NCBI GenBank assembly: GCA_025331435.1
Contig: JAIWNI010000069.1
Span: forward strand, 83,930-147,929
Direction: 5' to 3'
Source: Choanephora cucurbitarum
Lineage: Eukaryota; Mucoromycota; Mucoromycetes; Mucorales; Choanephoraceae
DNA: 64,000 bases
Of this stretch, positions 12,230 through 23,927 are shown in pieces. The notes beneath the pieces were generated by a model. It did no database searches and was not told the DNA's origin. It was given only the letters and a program-made list of their open reading frames with translations. A program made the position numbers and the translations under genes. The first letter of the stretch is position 1. Every line of letters starts with the position of its first letter.

Positions 12230-12911
12230 TTTATGTATATATAATTATATTTATAGCACAATCACCCTATTAGATGATCACCCTCTACTTCCCCTCTTTT
12301 ATTTTGTTTCTATCTCTTCATTGTATATTATAGCCATAAACACACACACACACACACTTTTATCCTAATAACCATAATAAACACTTTTCCTCAAGTTTTT
12401 ATTCAATTCAATAATGACAAAAAAAGACAGGTTACAAGAAAGCGTACAAGATAGAGTTTGTGTCTACTACAGTAGCTGCAAACTAAGGGCCTTTTTCAGT
12501 AGTTCAGAGTTGAATGTAAACCTTGACAATCGTCAATTGATGGGTGCCTATAAAAAAAGACAAAAATCAAGGGGTAAAATGGCAGATTACGCTTTAAATA
12601 GTTTATTTACTGCAACATGGCTTTAAAGTTGAAATGAAAATCAACAAACATCTTTGAAGGTATCTGAAATTGTTGTTCAGTCATTAAAGCAGTATGTAGC
12701 TTCTCTTTCTAGATACAGACAAGTTAGAATATAGGTAAAATAGACACATGTTTTTGATATTTACATAATGATAGGTCATGTCATGATAAACCACTTGAAA
12801 TAATTCTGCATCTTGAATCATTTGCCTTGTGAGTTCATGCTTAATGCATTGTTTCAGTAACTATTTTGTTTTGAAATACAGAATTAATTATCATACAAGA
12901 ATTCATAAAGC
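12230..12911. other. Intergenic, nothing supportable
   Basis: About 680 bp. It contains an (ac)n tract at 12341-12358 in the presumed 3' UTR of the polyQ gene and a 70-codon ORF at 12414 with no features. It is the region between two convergent genes. Confidence 0.45.
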
Positions 12912-13692
12912 CTACTTTACATTCTTATTTGCTTGATAGACATTCTTTTGTGATCGAATGGCAGGTAATTGTTGCTGTGAATGAGATCGACTGGGTTTTT
13001 GTAATGAAGAAGGCTTAGGTAAAGGCATCATTAGAGCTGGTTCAGTCTTTGTCAATTGTTCCATCATGGCTTCCTCCATGCTAGATTCCGATGTAGATTC
13101 AGCATGAATAGATACAAATTCATGATAGGAACGAAGACGATGTGCATACAATGTTAGCTCATTCTCATCTTTTTGGCCATACAGAATAAGGTGCATGGAA
13201 CTATCTGAATGGTCCATTTGAAGGATCAATGCTTTGGTTGTTGTTTGACTGGGATCAAACTTTGCAAGGAAATTAGCTTGTTTACGCAACATGCTTTCTA
13301 TAGAGCTTACCTGATCACCAAAGACGGAATGAAAGAACTGATTTTGTTGTTCAAGAGAATAGCTTTCTAAATGAGTTAGCATATTAGATGATATTTAGAG
13401 CAACAAAAGAAAAAAAAAAAGCTCTGTTAGACTTACGCTTCCCAACGCCAATGATCATACATATAAAGACTGACAGCTTTCGTATCAACAATACCCTTGA
13501 GTGCAAAAGAGACTTGATATTGTGGAATAGGTGGGTTATGTGGATCACCATGAAATAAGCATAATTGAAATGACTTTTCTTGCCATTTGGGATCTTCTTT
13601 GTCATCAGTTCATGTCTTTTATGGTTCTCACAAAAGCTTTTACCTTGACCTAATGAAAAGGATCCAACACACAATGAAGGTCTCATCGACAT
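12912..13692 (-). CDS. Conserved-looking protein of unknown function
   Basis: Predicted CDS complement(join(12912..13362,13437..13596,13644..13692)), 219 aa, introns of 47 and 74 nt; phases close. I do not recognise the family. The N-terminal 150 residues look like a compact beta-rich domain (QLCLFHGDPHNPP, then ALKGIVDTKAVSLYMYDHW), followed by a predicted helix and a second beta strand pair (ALILQMDHSD, MHLILYGQ). The last 60 residues are Ser/Gln/Pro rich and basic, so probably disordered. It is read divergently from VMA12 with only 80 bp between start codons, so the two likely share a promoter. The first intron acceptor (acaaag) is inferred from frame continuity. A DNA-repair scaffold or cytoskeletal adaptor fold is possible, but this is only a guess. 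Confidence 0.6.
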
Positions 13693-13772
13693 GAGAGGAA
13701 ATAAACCAGAGCGTAGAAAAAATAAATAAAAACAAGAACGACTTTTTTCTTTTTTTTAAGTTTATTTTAGAA
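13693..13772. promoter_or_regulatory. 80-bp bidirectional promoter
   Basis: Only 80 bp separate the ATG of the unknown gene (minus) and of VMA12 (plus). The stretch is AT-rich with a T-run (13745-13758) just before VMA12. Both transcripts must start inside it or inside the neighbouring gene, so co-regulation is likely. Confidence 0.5.
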
Positions 13773-14574
13773 ATGAAGTTTAAACTGACACCATTGATTC
13801 AGCATCATGTAAAAGAGGCACTCGATCATCCTGATCTCTCTATTGTTTATCGGGAAGAAGCAGAGGAAATAAAAATAGTGGATCTTGAAGAGACAAGTTT
13901 ATATCCAGTCTCTATGGATCTTGTTCACCATATAGCTGATGTCACAGGTGATGAGAAAGATTCGAAAGTAACATGTGTACAGTAAACCTAACTCTGAACC
14001 TTATAGGCAATTACTTTCATGAACTCATCGTTGGATCTGGTCTCTACTTTGAGCCTAAAGAAGAAACACCTCAGGTAGTCCTACATAAAGAAGAATGCAC
14101 AATCCTGGTATTTATCTATTTTCTTTTCGTAAGGATCCTGCCTTTTTAGCCTATATGGAGAAATTACGTGCAGAACAAAAGGAACGCGAATATAAGCAGA
14201 TGGTTTCTGATGTGATTCATTCTGAAGATCAAAAGTTCAATCTTGGGATCAAGCCAAGTGAAATCAAAGAAGTCAAGAGTCATATAGCTACCATTTTCAA
14301 TATCCTTTTCTCTATGTGCGCTGTCTATACTGCTGTTTATAAGGCTTCTGCATCCATTACAAGTGACTTTGGTATGGTAAGTGATATCTCTTTAAAAAGA
14401 AATAGATATGAAAATTTATGCAAAAAAAAAAAAAAATAGCAAGTACTTTTAAGCTTAGGTGGCGCTCTTTTAATTGGTGTAGTTGAAGTCGTGTTGTATG
14501 TTAATTATGCATACCAATCAACCACAGAAAAGAAAAAAAAGACCAAAAGAAAGCACACATTGACCACACTTTAA
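13773..14574 (+). CDS. VMA12: V-ATPase assembly factor Vma12 (TMEM199 family)
   Basis: Predicted CDS join(13773..13947,14007..14074,14134..14376,14440..14574), 206 aa (yeast Vma12 is about 215 aa), three introns of 59-63 nt. The N-terminal cytosolic half carries the family pattern SGLYFEPK...PQDPAFLAYMEKLRAEQKEREY. Two TM helices follow (about ATIFNILFSMCAVYTAV and LLSLGGALLIGVVEVVLYV) and a Lys-rich C-terminus ends the protein. In yeast Vma12 resides in the ER membrane with Vma22 and helps assemble the V0 sector of the proton pump. Splicing was chosen by frame continuity; the first donor is the weaker GTGATG. Confidence 0.85.
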
Positions 14575-14670
14575 ACTCACATTCTCCTTATACCTGTATA
14601 TTTTCTCCCCCCTCTTTTAATTTGTACTACATTAAAAAATCAAGTACGATGCTTGTTTAAATAATCAATA

Positions 14671-15834
14671 TTATTGTTGTTTTCGTTCAGCTATAGGAAA
14701 CTCGGATAGACCTAATTCATCTTCATCTTCTACTAAAGCATGATGATAATCTTCTCTTAATAAAGGTGAATCTTGTTGCTGTTGCTGTTGTTGTTGTTGC
14801 TTTTGTTCTAGCACCAATAGCCGATCACGTAATTCCATACAGGCTGTTTCCCAACGAGTTTTTTCTTCCCATAACTCTCGTAACTTCTTATACGCTAAAC
14901 CACTCATGACCTCCAAATGATCATAGGCATTCTCCAAAGCAGCTTCAGCCCGTCTGGCACGTATCTCTGGATCCTTTTCTCGACTATGACTCACATGGTT
15001 GTCTGCTTCATGTTCCACAGATACCTGACTGGAGGATTCAGACCATCTCTCGGTCTGTACTTGCATATGTCTTACTTTCTTATCCGATTTCTGCTGAGGG
15101 TTATCCAGGATATGAGTGATACCTAAGGCTCGAATATGTTCAGCCGATAGACCGGTGGCTACTTGATCACTAGGCAATGGCTCATCCATCACTTTCATAC
15201 GTTCCAGACGTTGCATCAAGGCAAATTCAATTGTATCCATACTCTCGGATCGACGAGCCATCACTATCTCAGTGGCCTTGGTTCCACTAAGGGGGACAGA
15301 TCTCCGACTATAACTGGTTGTGCTTCGAACAGAGAGAGAGTGTCGAAGTGGAGCACTGTATAGACTACTTTCACGTTTCTTGTTGGGTAAGATAGGCTCT
15401 CCTTGATTGAGTGGCTCGTGGCGAAAACTGTCATTTCGACTGATGGTGGTGGCACTCTTTGTCTTTTGAGGTGTCACATCAGGTGCACGGCGATGGTATT
15501 GGTTAGATGAAGTCAAGGTTAGGCTAGAATTAGTATTGTTGGTAGAGATAGGTAATGAAGTTGTACTTGAGGGAACAGAGCGTACTGAAGAGACAGTAGA
15601 GGCAGAAGAAGCGGTATTGTTACGTTTGGTCTTTTTGATCCTATTGAACAATGTGTTGGACTTGGAAGGATGATGGACATCCTCGGGACCTTTGTCGAGA
15701 AACTCAATCAGGTAATGATTGGCTGTTTTCGGACGCCTCTCATGAATTACTTCTGAGAGATCGTCATCCTCATCATATCGATAAGTAAAAGGGATAGCTC
15801 GAGCATCTTTGGGTTGAAATTTTTGAGTCGGCAT
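14671..15834 (-). CDS. Coiled-coil, polyQ protein of unknown function
   Basis: Intronless, 387 aa when started at MPTQKFQPKDARAIPF (15834). An upstream in-frame Met at 15882 would add a hydrophobic 16-residue leader, but that stretch overlaps a likely promoter and is less plausible. The N-terminus (about 1-55) is acidic and orderly (DLSEVIHERRPKTANHYLIEFLDKGPED) and looks like a conserved short motif. The middle (60-230) is Ser/Thr/Arg rich and disordered. Residues about 300-350 form a predicted coiled coil (RARRAEAALENAYDHLEVM...) followed by a short polyQ run. Probably a cytoskeletal or signalling scaffold, but I cannot name it. It converges with VMA12 (about 96 bp apart) and lies 100 bp downstream of CTF4. 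Confidence 0.6.
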   Translation of the reverse strand: MPTQKFQPKDARAIPFTYRYDEDDDLSEVIHERRPKTANHYLIEFLDKGPEDVHHPSKSNTLFNRIKKTKRNNTASSASTVSSVRSVPSSTTSLPISTNNTNSSLTLTSSNQYHRRAPDVTPQKTKSATTISRNDSFRHEPLNQGEPILPNKKRESSLYSAPLRHSLSVRSTTSYSRRSVPLSGTKATEIVMARRSESMDTIEFALMQRLERMKVMDEPLPSDQVATGLSAEHIRALGITHILDNPQQKSDKKVRHMQVQTERWSESSSQVSVEHEADNHVSHSREKDPEIRARRAEAALENAYDHLEVMSGLAYKKLRELWEEKTRWETACMELRDRLLVLEQKQQQQQQQQQDSPLLREDYHHALVEDEDELGLSEFPIAERKQQ

Positions 15835-15935
15835 CGATAAAACAGAAAGAAAGAAAGAAATGATTATTTTAATCACAAGCATGCTATGTTATTTAAGGAG
15901 AAGCGTTTAAATTTAAGGAGTAAAGTAACACCATT

Positions 15936-18900
15936 TTATCTACTAAATGTGAATCCTTTTGCTCTTTTTGATGTTTGTGTATCCAAATAAGAATCATCTT
16001 CGTCCATATCAAATGTGTTATTACGCTTATATGTCCTGGGACTATCTATCTGCTTTAGACCAGCAAGGTCATTATTCAGTGCAGTCTCGGTAGATCCATG
16101 CAGACTGGGAATGGAACGAAACGAATCAGCTAAACTAGGCTCTTTATGAAATTCAGTATCATTCATGAACTTTGACTAGAGTAAGAAAAAATAAATTAAA
16201 ATTGTATTACAACGAGATATGCTTTTTAAGAGAGTTTTACCGCTTTCAAATGTGTCATCTTTTCAGCCAAGTGAGTATAACGGTGATGTGATGCAATTCG
16301 AATGGCCTTATCTACTGATTCTCCAGAATGCAACAAATCAGTCAAATCAAGTGCCTTACTGACCCTTTCTGACTGACAGGCCAGGTTGATCAACTTCAAT
16401 AGCGCCACATCCATCTCTACATCTGCTTCAGCAAATGTCTCACTAAACTCATCAAGAGCATTGGTTGCTTCAGCCTCATCCCGTTCATGCAATGTGCCAA
16501 CATGTGTCCGGATCACCTTTTCTTCCAAACTGCCTATTTCACTCTCCAGATCAAGCAAAGGTAACTGAAGAGGCACATCCTTCACAGGAGGTCGAGGGAA
16601 GAACGGATACATGTTCTGACCACGCAAGACAATACATACAAATCGATCCCGAAGGACACCCACAGGCCAGTACCGTTCCGTACGATCGCCTGCATAGGCC
16701 TTGCTGTTAAAGACAGGTACCCAAGTCGCTTGATAAGGGCGACGTTGGCGATGAAGTAGACGAAGGATACCTGCTGAATCATAAGTGGCTGCCTGGTTGG
16801 TCTCACTGAATCCAATCCAATTCAGTTGACTATCGGCACTCAGTTGGATCTTATCGCGTTGAAGGATTTCAAAGCTGTCTGTGTTCATCAGGAGGTAATG
16901 AAGGTTATGTTGATTCTGAAAAGAAGGCCCGGAGGCATAGACAATCAAGGCCATATCTGTCATGGCAGAGACACAGACCACATTTTCCAATGAGAACAAA
17001 TGGCGTTGAACACCCGAGATGGAAAAGATACGAACATAGCCCAAGGAAGTGGTGGCAATGACAGAAACTCGATTGATGGCTAGATTCACAACATCTTCTC
17101 CAGGAAGCATGAATTGTGTCCAATCTTTATCTGAACCCAATGTATGAGGACGATAATAGAGTGTAGATAAGGTGTTTAGTTTTTTGTCTTCTTCTTCTTC
17201 CTCTTCGTCGTCGTCATCATCATCCCTGTTGGATCGAGATTTCTTGGGTGCTTCCTTTCCTTCAACAGCAAAGACAGTACCTGATGCACTGATGGCACCC
17301 ACACTGAAATTACGCATATCTGTAAAATGGAAGTTTCTAAATTCGGTTTGATCGTGAAACTCGACGTTGATCACTGAATGATTGCCTTCAAAAATAGTTG
17401 TGATGGCACCTGTCAAATTATATGCCATATAGCGACGCTCTCCAGGCTGAGGGTCAAACGATTTGCCCTTTTCGGGTTTATGGTAAGGTGTTTCTCCCGG
17501 TTGAAATGAAGTAGGAGGTTCAAATGCTGCCTCTAGCTTTTGTCGCTGTTGTTCTATCACATTAGCCATACGAGGATCTGTTCGACGTGAGATAGGTTTC
17601 GATTGGTTGGGCTGTTCTTTATAGCCTGCTCCATCATCATCAATCACAAAATCACCTAGATCTTCTCCTTCGTCTTCCAATTCTTCTCCTTCTTCATCAT
17701 CCATATCCACATCATCGCCCATGTCATCATCATCATCGTCGTCTTCATCATTGGCTTCTGTTGCTTCGTTATCTACTTCTAGACTCCCACCTACATAAGA
17801 AGGCTGACTATTAGGTATTTTGCTGGATATTGTTTTTGAAAGTGGTTGTTTAGATGTTGAAGGAGGTAAAGCACGTATTTGAGCAGGGTGAGGATAATTG
17901 CTGTTATCTGTAGGAATCACCTCTTTCCAGATACGTAATTGGCCATACCCATCTGACTGAAATAAAAAAAAAGCAGTAATTCTGTAAATAACCAAGCTAT
18001 TCCATACATATTTCCTCTCTCTCTCTCTGTCTATCTTACCAAGGCCAATTCATTTTCTTTAGGATTCCATGATAAACCAGTAACAGGTGTAGCCACAATC
18101 TCACTACGAACTGCTTTTTTGTCTGAGTATCCCAGATCACGACACTGTTATCTTCTGCACTACTGGCAATATAATAGCCATTCGGTGACCAAGCCATGGT
18201 AAGAACATTCTGAGTATGTTCTCCTTGAAGTGTATAGAATGGAGCCCATAATCCACTCTTGAACACACGAATCTCTTTATCTTTACCGGGAAAGGCAAAG
18301 CAGGAACTATCGGGATGCCAGATAGCTGTGGCATGTGAAAATGAATCAGGCGAGGTATGATAGATAAAGCTGGAGAGTGTCTTGAGACATTCAGGCACAG
18401 GTGCTGTGTTGGATACATTCCAGATACGAATGTCGCCATCAATATCAGTTGAAATCAATCGGTTGCCATCTCTACTGTAATCTACTGTCTTGATTGGACT
18501 CGAGTGACCTTCCAACTGAACGATCTTTGAATTATCTGCTGTCAATACAAGACGAATGATATTATCGCTATACAAAGAAGGTTTACTCATGTTATGCTTT
18601 AAACATAAAATAAAAAAAAAGACTTACTCGGTGGCAATGGCTACTTTGTTACCTGAAGGGTGAAATGAGATATGTCTTACAGGAACAGTACTTCGAACAA
18701 GAATTTTATCAAATGTGTTGTCTGGATGATACAAAACAACAAGGCCATCTGTACTTCCTACTGCCACACTACCTATTTTCTATATAGATAGCATAAGGAA
18801 CAAAGAATTCGATTGGAATACAAACTTACAGAAACAGCTACACATGTGACATTGAGTTCATTTTGATCTTGAATTTCTGTGCCTGTATGTTCTTGTCCAT

Positions 18901-19093
18901 ATTTATCCACTTCGTACACTTTGAATCCAGTATCATTGACACCTGCAAAGATAAGGTCTCTATAACAAAAAGAAATTGAGCATTCTCATATAAATAACAG
19001 TCCATTTTCGATTTACTTTGCATTTGGCTTATAGGCTACAACGGTTGGACCGTCATGTCCTGCCATAATAGTGTCTACTTCCTCAAAACGCAT
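15936..19093 (-). CDS. CTF4: Replisome adaptor Ctf4 / WDHD1, with a one-base frameshift
   Basis: Predicted CDS complement(join(15936..16175,16241..17956,18040..18567,18628..18779,18830..18959,19017..19093)): six exons, 2843 nt, one short of 948 codons (yeast Ctf4: 927 aa). Exons 1-4 encode an N-terminal WD40 propeller (repeats such as GHSSPIKTVDYSRDG...IRIWNV and VLTMAWSPNGYYIASSAEDNSVVIWD). Exon 5 encodes an acidic linker (DEDDDDDDDMGDD near 17,720) and the second propeller plus helical SepB/Ctf4 domain. No HMG box is present, as in yeast. Ctf4 is a trimeric hub linking CMG helicase to Pol alpha. The frame is lost in the A6 run at 18115-18120 of exon 4: upstream reads ...WDTQTKK, downstream continues in another frame as AVRSEIVATPVTGLSWNP. 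One added A would restore it, so this is either an assembly error or a recent mutation. Confidence 0.88.
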
Positions 19094-21364
19094 TGTTTGT
19101 TCCTTAAAAGAAGAAAAAGAGACTTTTTTTTTATGTTTAATTTTTTTTTTCGAAAGCGCGTATCTAATTTTTTCTTTTAAAGGTACGCGCGATGCGTGAT
19201 TAAAGTCACACCATTGAGGGCAGGTATTCGTTTGGATGTCCCGGAGTTTGAATGAAGGCACTCAAGCTACTTTGATGGAAAACACACTGTTGAACTGTTT
19301 AAGTTGTGTCATCCTTTTTTTTTATTTACAAGTTGTCACTTGAAAACAACGATTGCAACATCAATTGCTTTGGAGTGTAATGCTCTGATAGTGAGCATTC
19401 AAAAAGCCATATTATTGAGTCATAGAACGAGAAAATCAGTGATTTAACCAAGTGTAATATTGACATTGGATGAGCTCTAGAAAGAAGGGTCAAGCAAGTA
19501 TTGTAAAGGAACGCTATTAGCCGCTTAAGAGCATGTCTTGATAGTACCTTTTGTCATGATTTTAGTTTTTTTTCTTGTTTTGCGAAAGAAAGGCATAAAA
19601 GTACCTACAAATCAACAATCTACGGAATCATAAAAGTTCTTATTTTAAAATTTGATTCATTTAAGCTTGCCATGGCGACATCAATCGCAACACCTGTTAG
19701 GCCAACTTTGAAGGCTTTTTTTGGCATTAAGACTTATCTTTGTTGTTTCATAAAATATGTACTTGAGATGTAAAAGAGCAAAGTATTTTTTGAGCTGTCA
19801 TTGATGTAAATGCAGGATCGAGATACCAATACTGAACAAGGGAATAGCTCTACATTAGACATGTTCTTATTATGCTTGATTTTGTTTATCCAAAAAATAA
19901 TTCATACTATTAAGTTTTATATCTTTCTGAGAGATGAATGGTGAGAGTATTATAGCATGGTTTGCAATACAGAACAAGAAGTAGTTTCGTTATTCGATAG
20001 ACAAAGAGATTCAAAAGACTTTCAAAAATACTAACAACTAGACCAAAGACCTTTATCCTCTCTACAAATATCTTTTTGGTAGCACTGAAAATGATCGAGT
20101 TATTGGCATTTACCCTGGCAAGCATAAATACGGAGGGTTGCGAAGTCTCTAACTGACCTAGATCTATATGTTCAAAGGTGTCCCCGATATTGTATGTGGT
20201 GTAGACTGCTGAAGGCATTATGCAGCTTCTAAGCTTTTTAGCCTCTGAATGTATAAGGCAAGCTTTGCTTTGTATTGCATATTGAATCATTGATAATGAA
20301 TGCCTCAAGTAAAACAATAGAGTACAAGGCTTTATGAGAAATTATCGTTACCGTGCAAATAAGGGCTAGTTCGTTTCCAATCGCAAAATAGCTCAGGATT
20401 ATGTTGCCTGTATCGTCCTTGAGAGAACAGAGGTTGACGAAAACTTCAAACTGGCTTATTCTTCATCAAGAAGTTCTGGAAGAGGATACAGCGCCCCTTT
20501 TCAAAACCGACTAAGACCTGCAAATAAAAATAGAAGGGCTGTTGTTATTTATGACAATGCAAGCATCTAAGCATGTTCCCAGCATCCACCATATAACGAT
20601 GCTGGTTTGGTAAGTCATACTCAAAATAACTTGGAATAGACAGATATGAGTGCCGCTACTAATATCGAAGCATCCTAGCGGAATACATCTATTCGGGACA
20701 TGTTGCTGAATCAAGGTCAGTTACATTAACAAGAGGTCAATTAGACCAAAGACTGCAGATAGATTTTATCATAGATTTATTTCATCTGGTAAAGGCAAAG
20801 ATAGTAAAGAGAGAACAGCAAAATAACCGCTTGCGTATTTTTCGGACACCCGTAGTACCCGACATTAAATTCCCTGCAAGAGTTTCGTAGTATAAAATTT
20901 GATATCACATCAGTTGATCCCTTCTTTTTTTGGCTAAAGGGGACCTGTTTAAGATGCATTTTTTTGTGCTAACTCAAGTTGAGCAATTAAATGAGATTTA
21001 AGTTTGCTACTCATCATTGAACAAAAGGCATCCCACAAAATTAATTCACATGGAGATTTATATGCTACTGCTTGTCAGAAGCTGAAAGTGATGTCGAGGA
21101 TAAAAGCTCCTTACAAGCATACTCCCTGAAATAAGCAAGATGACGAGCTTTCTTCCGCTAATACTTGCTATTGATGCTTATAGAAATGAAGTCATTATAA
21201 AATGAGTAGTGGCATTGTTGAAGCCTTTCTTTCTTTTAAAGATATTTTGCTATTTTAGCTCAAGAAACTTCTAGTTTTGAGAACGGCAAACCGATTTAAG
21301 CTTTTGATGTAAAAGGAAAGTTATGAAATACAGCTTTTTGGAAAATTCTTTGATCATGTTGCAT
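19094..21364. other. Gene-poor AT-rich stretch
   Basis: About 2.3 kb upstream of CTF4 without a supportable gene. A 135-codon minus-strand ORF (20317 to 19910) and 60-67-codon ORFs at 20511-20959 show no recognisable domain. They may be decayed mobile-element DNA. Confidence 0.4.
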
Positions 21365-21570
21365 TGTAAGAAAATTAGAGGTGTTTCAAGGGCAAAAAAA
21401 ACCATCTCCATCAGGTTTTCTTGACCAAATTACAGGCTTTCAAAAGGTCATTTTTGCTGATTTTTTGATCATGAAAGATCGTTTCTTGACTTTTTGAAAG
21501 TCTGTAATTTGTTCAAGAAAACCTGATGGAGATGTTTTTTTTGCCCTTGAAACACCTCTAATTTTTTACA
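21365..21570. mobile_element. 206-bp foldback element (MITE-like hairpin)
   Basis: Two arms of about 85 bp (21365-21449 and 21488-21570) are near-perfect inverted copies around a central spacer of about 40 bp. The ends read tgtaagaaaattagaggtgt on the left and its near complement on the right. Mismatches are few (one c/a, one g/a, one indel in the A8 run). No ORF is present. The transcript would form a long hairpin. The size and terminal identity fit a miniature inverted-repeat element, but no clear target duplication was found. Confidence 0.75.
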
Positions 21571-21785
21571 GTGTTGTCTTTATTTTTGTTTGATGTACCT
21601 TAGCTTAAAACTATGAAATAATAGTAAGCCATTTACACGTATTTGATCTGTTTATTATGCGACTAATTCAAAGACAGAACTTCCTTTAAAGCTAATGTCC
21701 GGCAAGCCTTATGCAAACAGGAGCTATTCAACAAAAGTCATGAGAGAGAGAGTATTTCTTTATAATTTAAAAAGATTGTTTTATT

Positions 21786-22025
21786 CTAATAATAGGCTCC
21801 AGCAGCAATTTTCTCTCGAATTACTACAATGTTTTGTTTGACCCAGTTGTCCTTCTCACAAAGTTCTTGTTCTTCCTTTCTTAGTCTTGCTATGTCCTCT
21901 CGAAGTTGTTGTTCACGTGTTAAAAGTACAGATGTAGACGAGTCCTTGCGCATCATTACTTCTCTTCTGCCTTCAGATGGGTATGGTACATTGCGGTTAT
22001 GGCGATAATTGATAGAGTCTGTCAT
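21786..22025 (-). CDS. Small coiled-coil protein, unknown function
   Basis: 79 aa from the Met at 22025 (MTDSINYRHNRNVPYPS). Residues about 38-68 form a strongly charged heptad-like helix (LTREQQLREDIARLRKEEQELCEKD). An in-frame ATG at 22109 would add a hydrophobic stretch, but this falls in T-rich 5' UTR-like DNA and I do not use it. No family recognised. A long pyrimidine-rich region lies upstream (22110-22360), as is common for fungal promoters. Confidence 0.45.
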   Translation of the reverse strand: MTDSINYRHNRNVPYPSEGRREVMMRKDSSTSVLLTREQQLREDIARLRKEEQELCEKDNWVKQNIVVIREKIAAGAYY

Positions 22026-22567
22026 GATGATAAGTTGTGTAAATAAGAAATAAAAAAAGAAAGAAATCGAAGCATATAGCAACCTTTTTATACCAAAAAA
22101 GAATGACATGCTCCTTTTTTAGACATTTGTTTTCCCTTTCGTCTTTCTTTTACATATGAACCCCCTTCCTCCAACAAAAATAAGAAGACGCAGCAGTTAT
22201 CATCCTTTCTGATCCTTTTTTTTTTCTTGAAAATAATCCTCCTCTAAATGATTTAGCTTAACTCATTCTCAACTCCTTCAATTTGATCAAGTAGCTTGCT
22301 TGTTCTTTAAATAGCTTCTTATCAATCTTTCTCTTTTTTCTCTATATCTCCTATTTTTTAAGCACTTGAAGAAACTAATTGGACATGAGATCATCAGGGT
22401 TTTATTTTTTTGATACATCAATCCACTCCTGTTGTATCACTCTCCTTATTGTGAAAACATATATCAACAAAAACATCATAAATGTACATTGAAGTAAATA
22501 GATATGCAGTGTAAATACATGGAAATTGATAAACATGATCCTTCTCGTTTTGACAGTTTACAACAAC
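22026..22567. other. Upstream region of the small coiled-coil gene
   Basis: About 540 bp, rich in CT tracts on the plus strand. No gene or repeat seen apart from the promoter-like composition. Confidence 0.4.
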
Positions 22568-22760
22568 TACAGTCGACACCTGATTTAAGAGTATTTGATT
22601 TGAGAGTATGCTTCATACAAGAGTGCAATCCTTTGACTTAACAATCGGCTCAAGTACTAGAATTCTATTCGATCAGAGACTATGTTCAGTATAAGAGTGT
22701 GTTCGGTATAAGAATGCATTCCCAAAAATATGAACACTCTTAAATAAAGCGACTATTATA
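22568..22760. mobile_element. Decayed pogo-type MITE, about 190 bp
   Basis: The left end tacagtcgacacctgattta and the reverse complement of the right end (tataatagtcgctttattta) share the pogo-like pattern TA-CAGT-(A)GTCGCT-YATTTAAGAG found at 41131-41156 in better shape. Internal copies of the subterminal AAGAGT motif occur. No ORF. The end similarity is partial, so it is an old copy. Confidence 0.55.
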
Positions 22761-23927
22761 AATAAGTCATAGAACAAAATTTTGTTTGCAGCTGCTATTG
22801 GCAACATCGTCTTTTTCTTTTAGATAGAAAAGAGCAGGACTTAGTTTCTTAACAGTAACGGCTTCTACTCATGAAATTGTTTCAAACCTTTGCTTTTGTC
22901 CTATTCAACTCATCATAAAGCAAGCGTTTATCTATCCACCTGTAATTATTCAAAACATACAGCCATATTCGTCTTGGCAAGCCACTTTCGATACCAGGCA
23001 TGTGAATTGACATCATTCATGCAGCAACTCAGCTGGCCTTTCCCGACTCACTAAAGAGAAACAACTAACAAACGCAGCAAAATACTGGTTTGTGAGAGAG
23101 ATATAAATAATTTTCTGCTTTGATCAAATTTAATAGCATTGATTTTTCTCTAACAAAATCTTTTTTTTTGCTTAAAACGCACTATCTCGTTTCCTTAGGT
23201 GCACCAGCTTGATCGAACAGCTAAACTTTACTGCTCAAGCCTTATTTCAGTTTTGTCTTTTTAAAATCACTTTGTATTTGGGAACCAAGTAGACAAGAAA
23301 GTGCAATTTTGGACCTTTTCTCTTTCCTTAAGATTTGAGGAAAATAGTAGCACATAAAAAAGAGTCAAAAGTCAATATTATTTTCTCCTTTAAATCATAC
23401 AATGTTTACACATGACAATACGTGACATATTGAAGGAATACTTTTGTGGTTATAAAATAGTTGCTTACCCAAGAGCGTTGATATTCGAGAGACTTAATTT
23501 CATATATTTAGCACGCTTTACATTAAACTACCACTGTATAATATTCTCGTTTTACCGCTTCTTGCTTACTGATGCTGCTACAAAATTACTGCGATGAACT
23601 TGAGATTTTCTTTTTGAAGTACCTTGAGCATAAAAAAATACGTGTGTTTACACTTTTTTTTTTTTGATCTGTTATGTAGACATTTCTTGTCAGCCAACCA
23701 ACCATATTTATTGCTTTGACATGAGTGAAGATTTTAATTCAAAAAAAAAGTAAACGAGAAGAAAGATGATTAGCAAAACTTCAATAAAAGGAATTAACTT
23801 TATTCGTTTAATGATTTAACTAAGACTAGAGGTAGCTTATTGGGAATTCATGAGTTTCATCATTCAGTAGCATCTTCAATCTGTAGTTACAGGCAAAAGT
23901 GTACTTGCGAATAAGACTCCTAATAAG
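22761..23927. other. Intergenic, nothing supportable
   Basis: About 1.2 kb, AT-rich, with T-runs and only chance-size ORFs (61 codons at 23412). Confidence 0.45.

Noticed and set aside
15835..15882. Signal peptide on the coiled-coil/polyQ protein
   Set aside because: The upstream Met adds a hydrophobic leader, but the next Met begins the conserved-looking segment and the rest looks cytosolic.
18036..18125. Programmed frameshifting in CTF4
   Set aside because: An A6 run alone is weak evidence, Ctf4 is not known to be recoded, and an assembly or mutation indel explains it more simply.
21786..22109. Membrane-anchored version of the small coiled-coil protein
   Set aside because: The extra N-terminal hydrophobic stretch comes from T-rich leader DNA; the internal Met at 22025 gives a more natural start.
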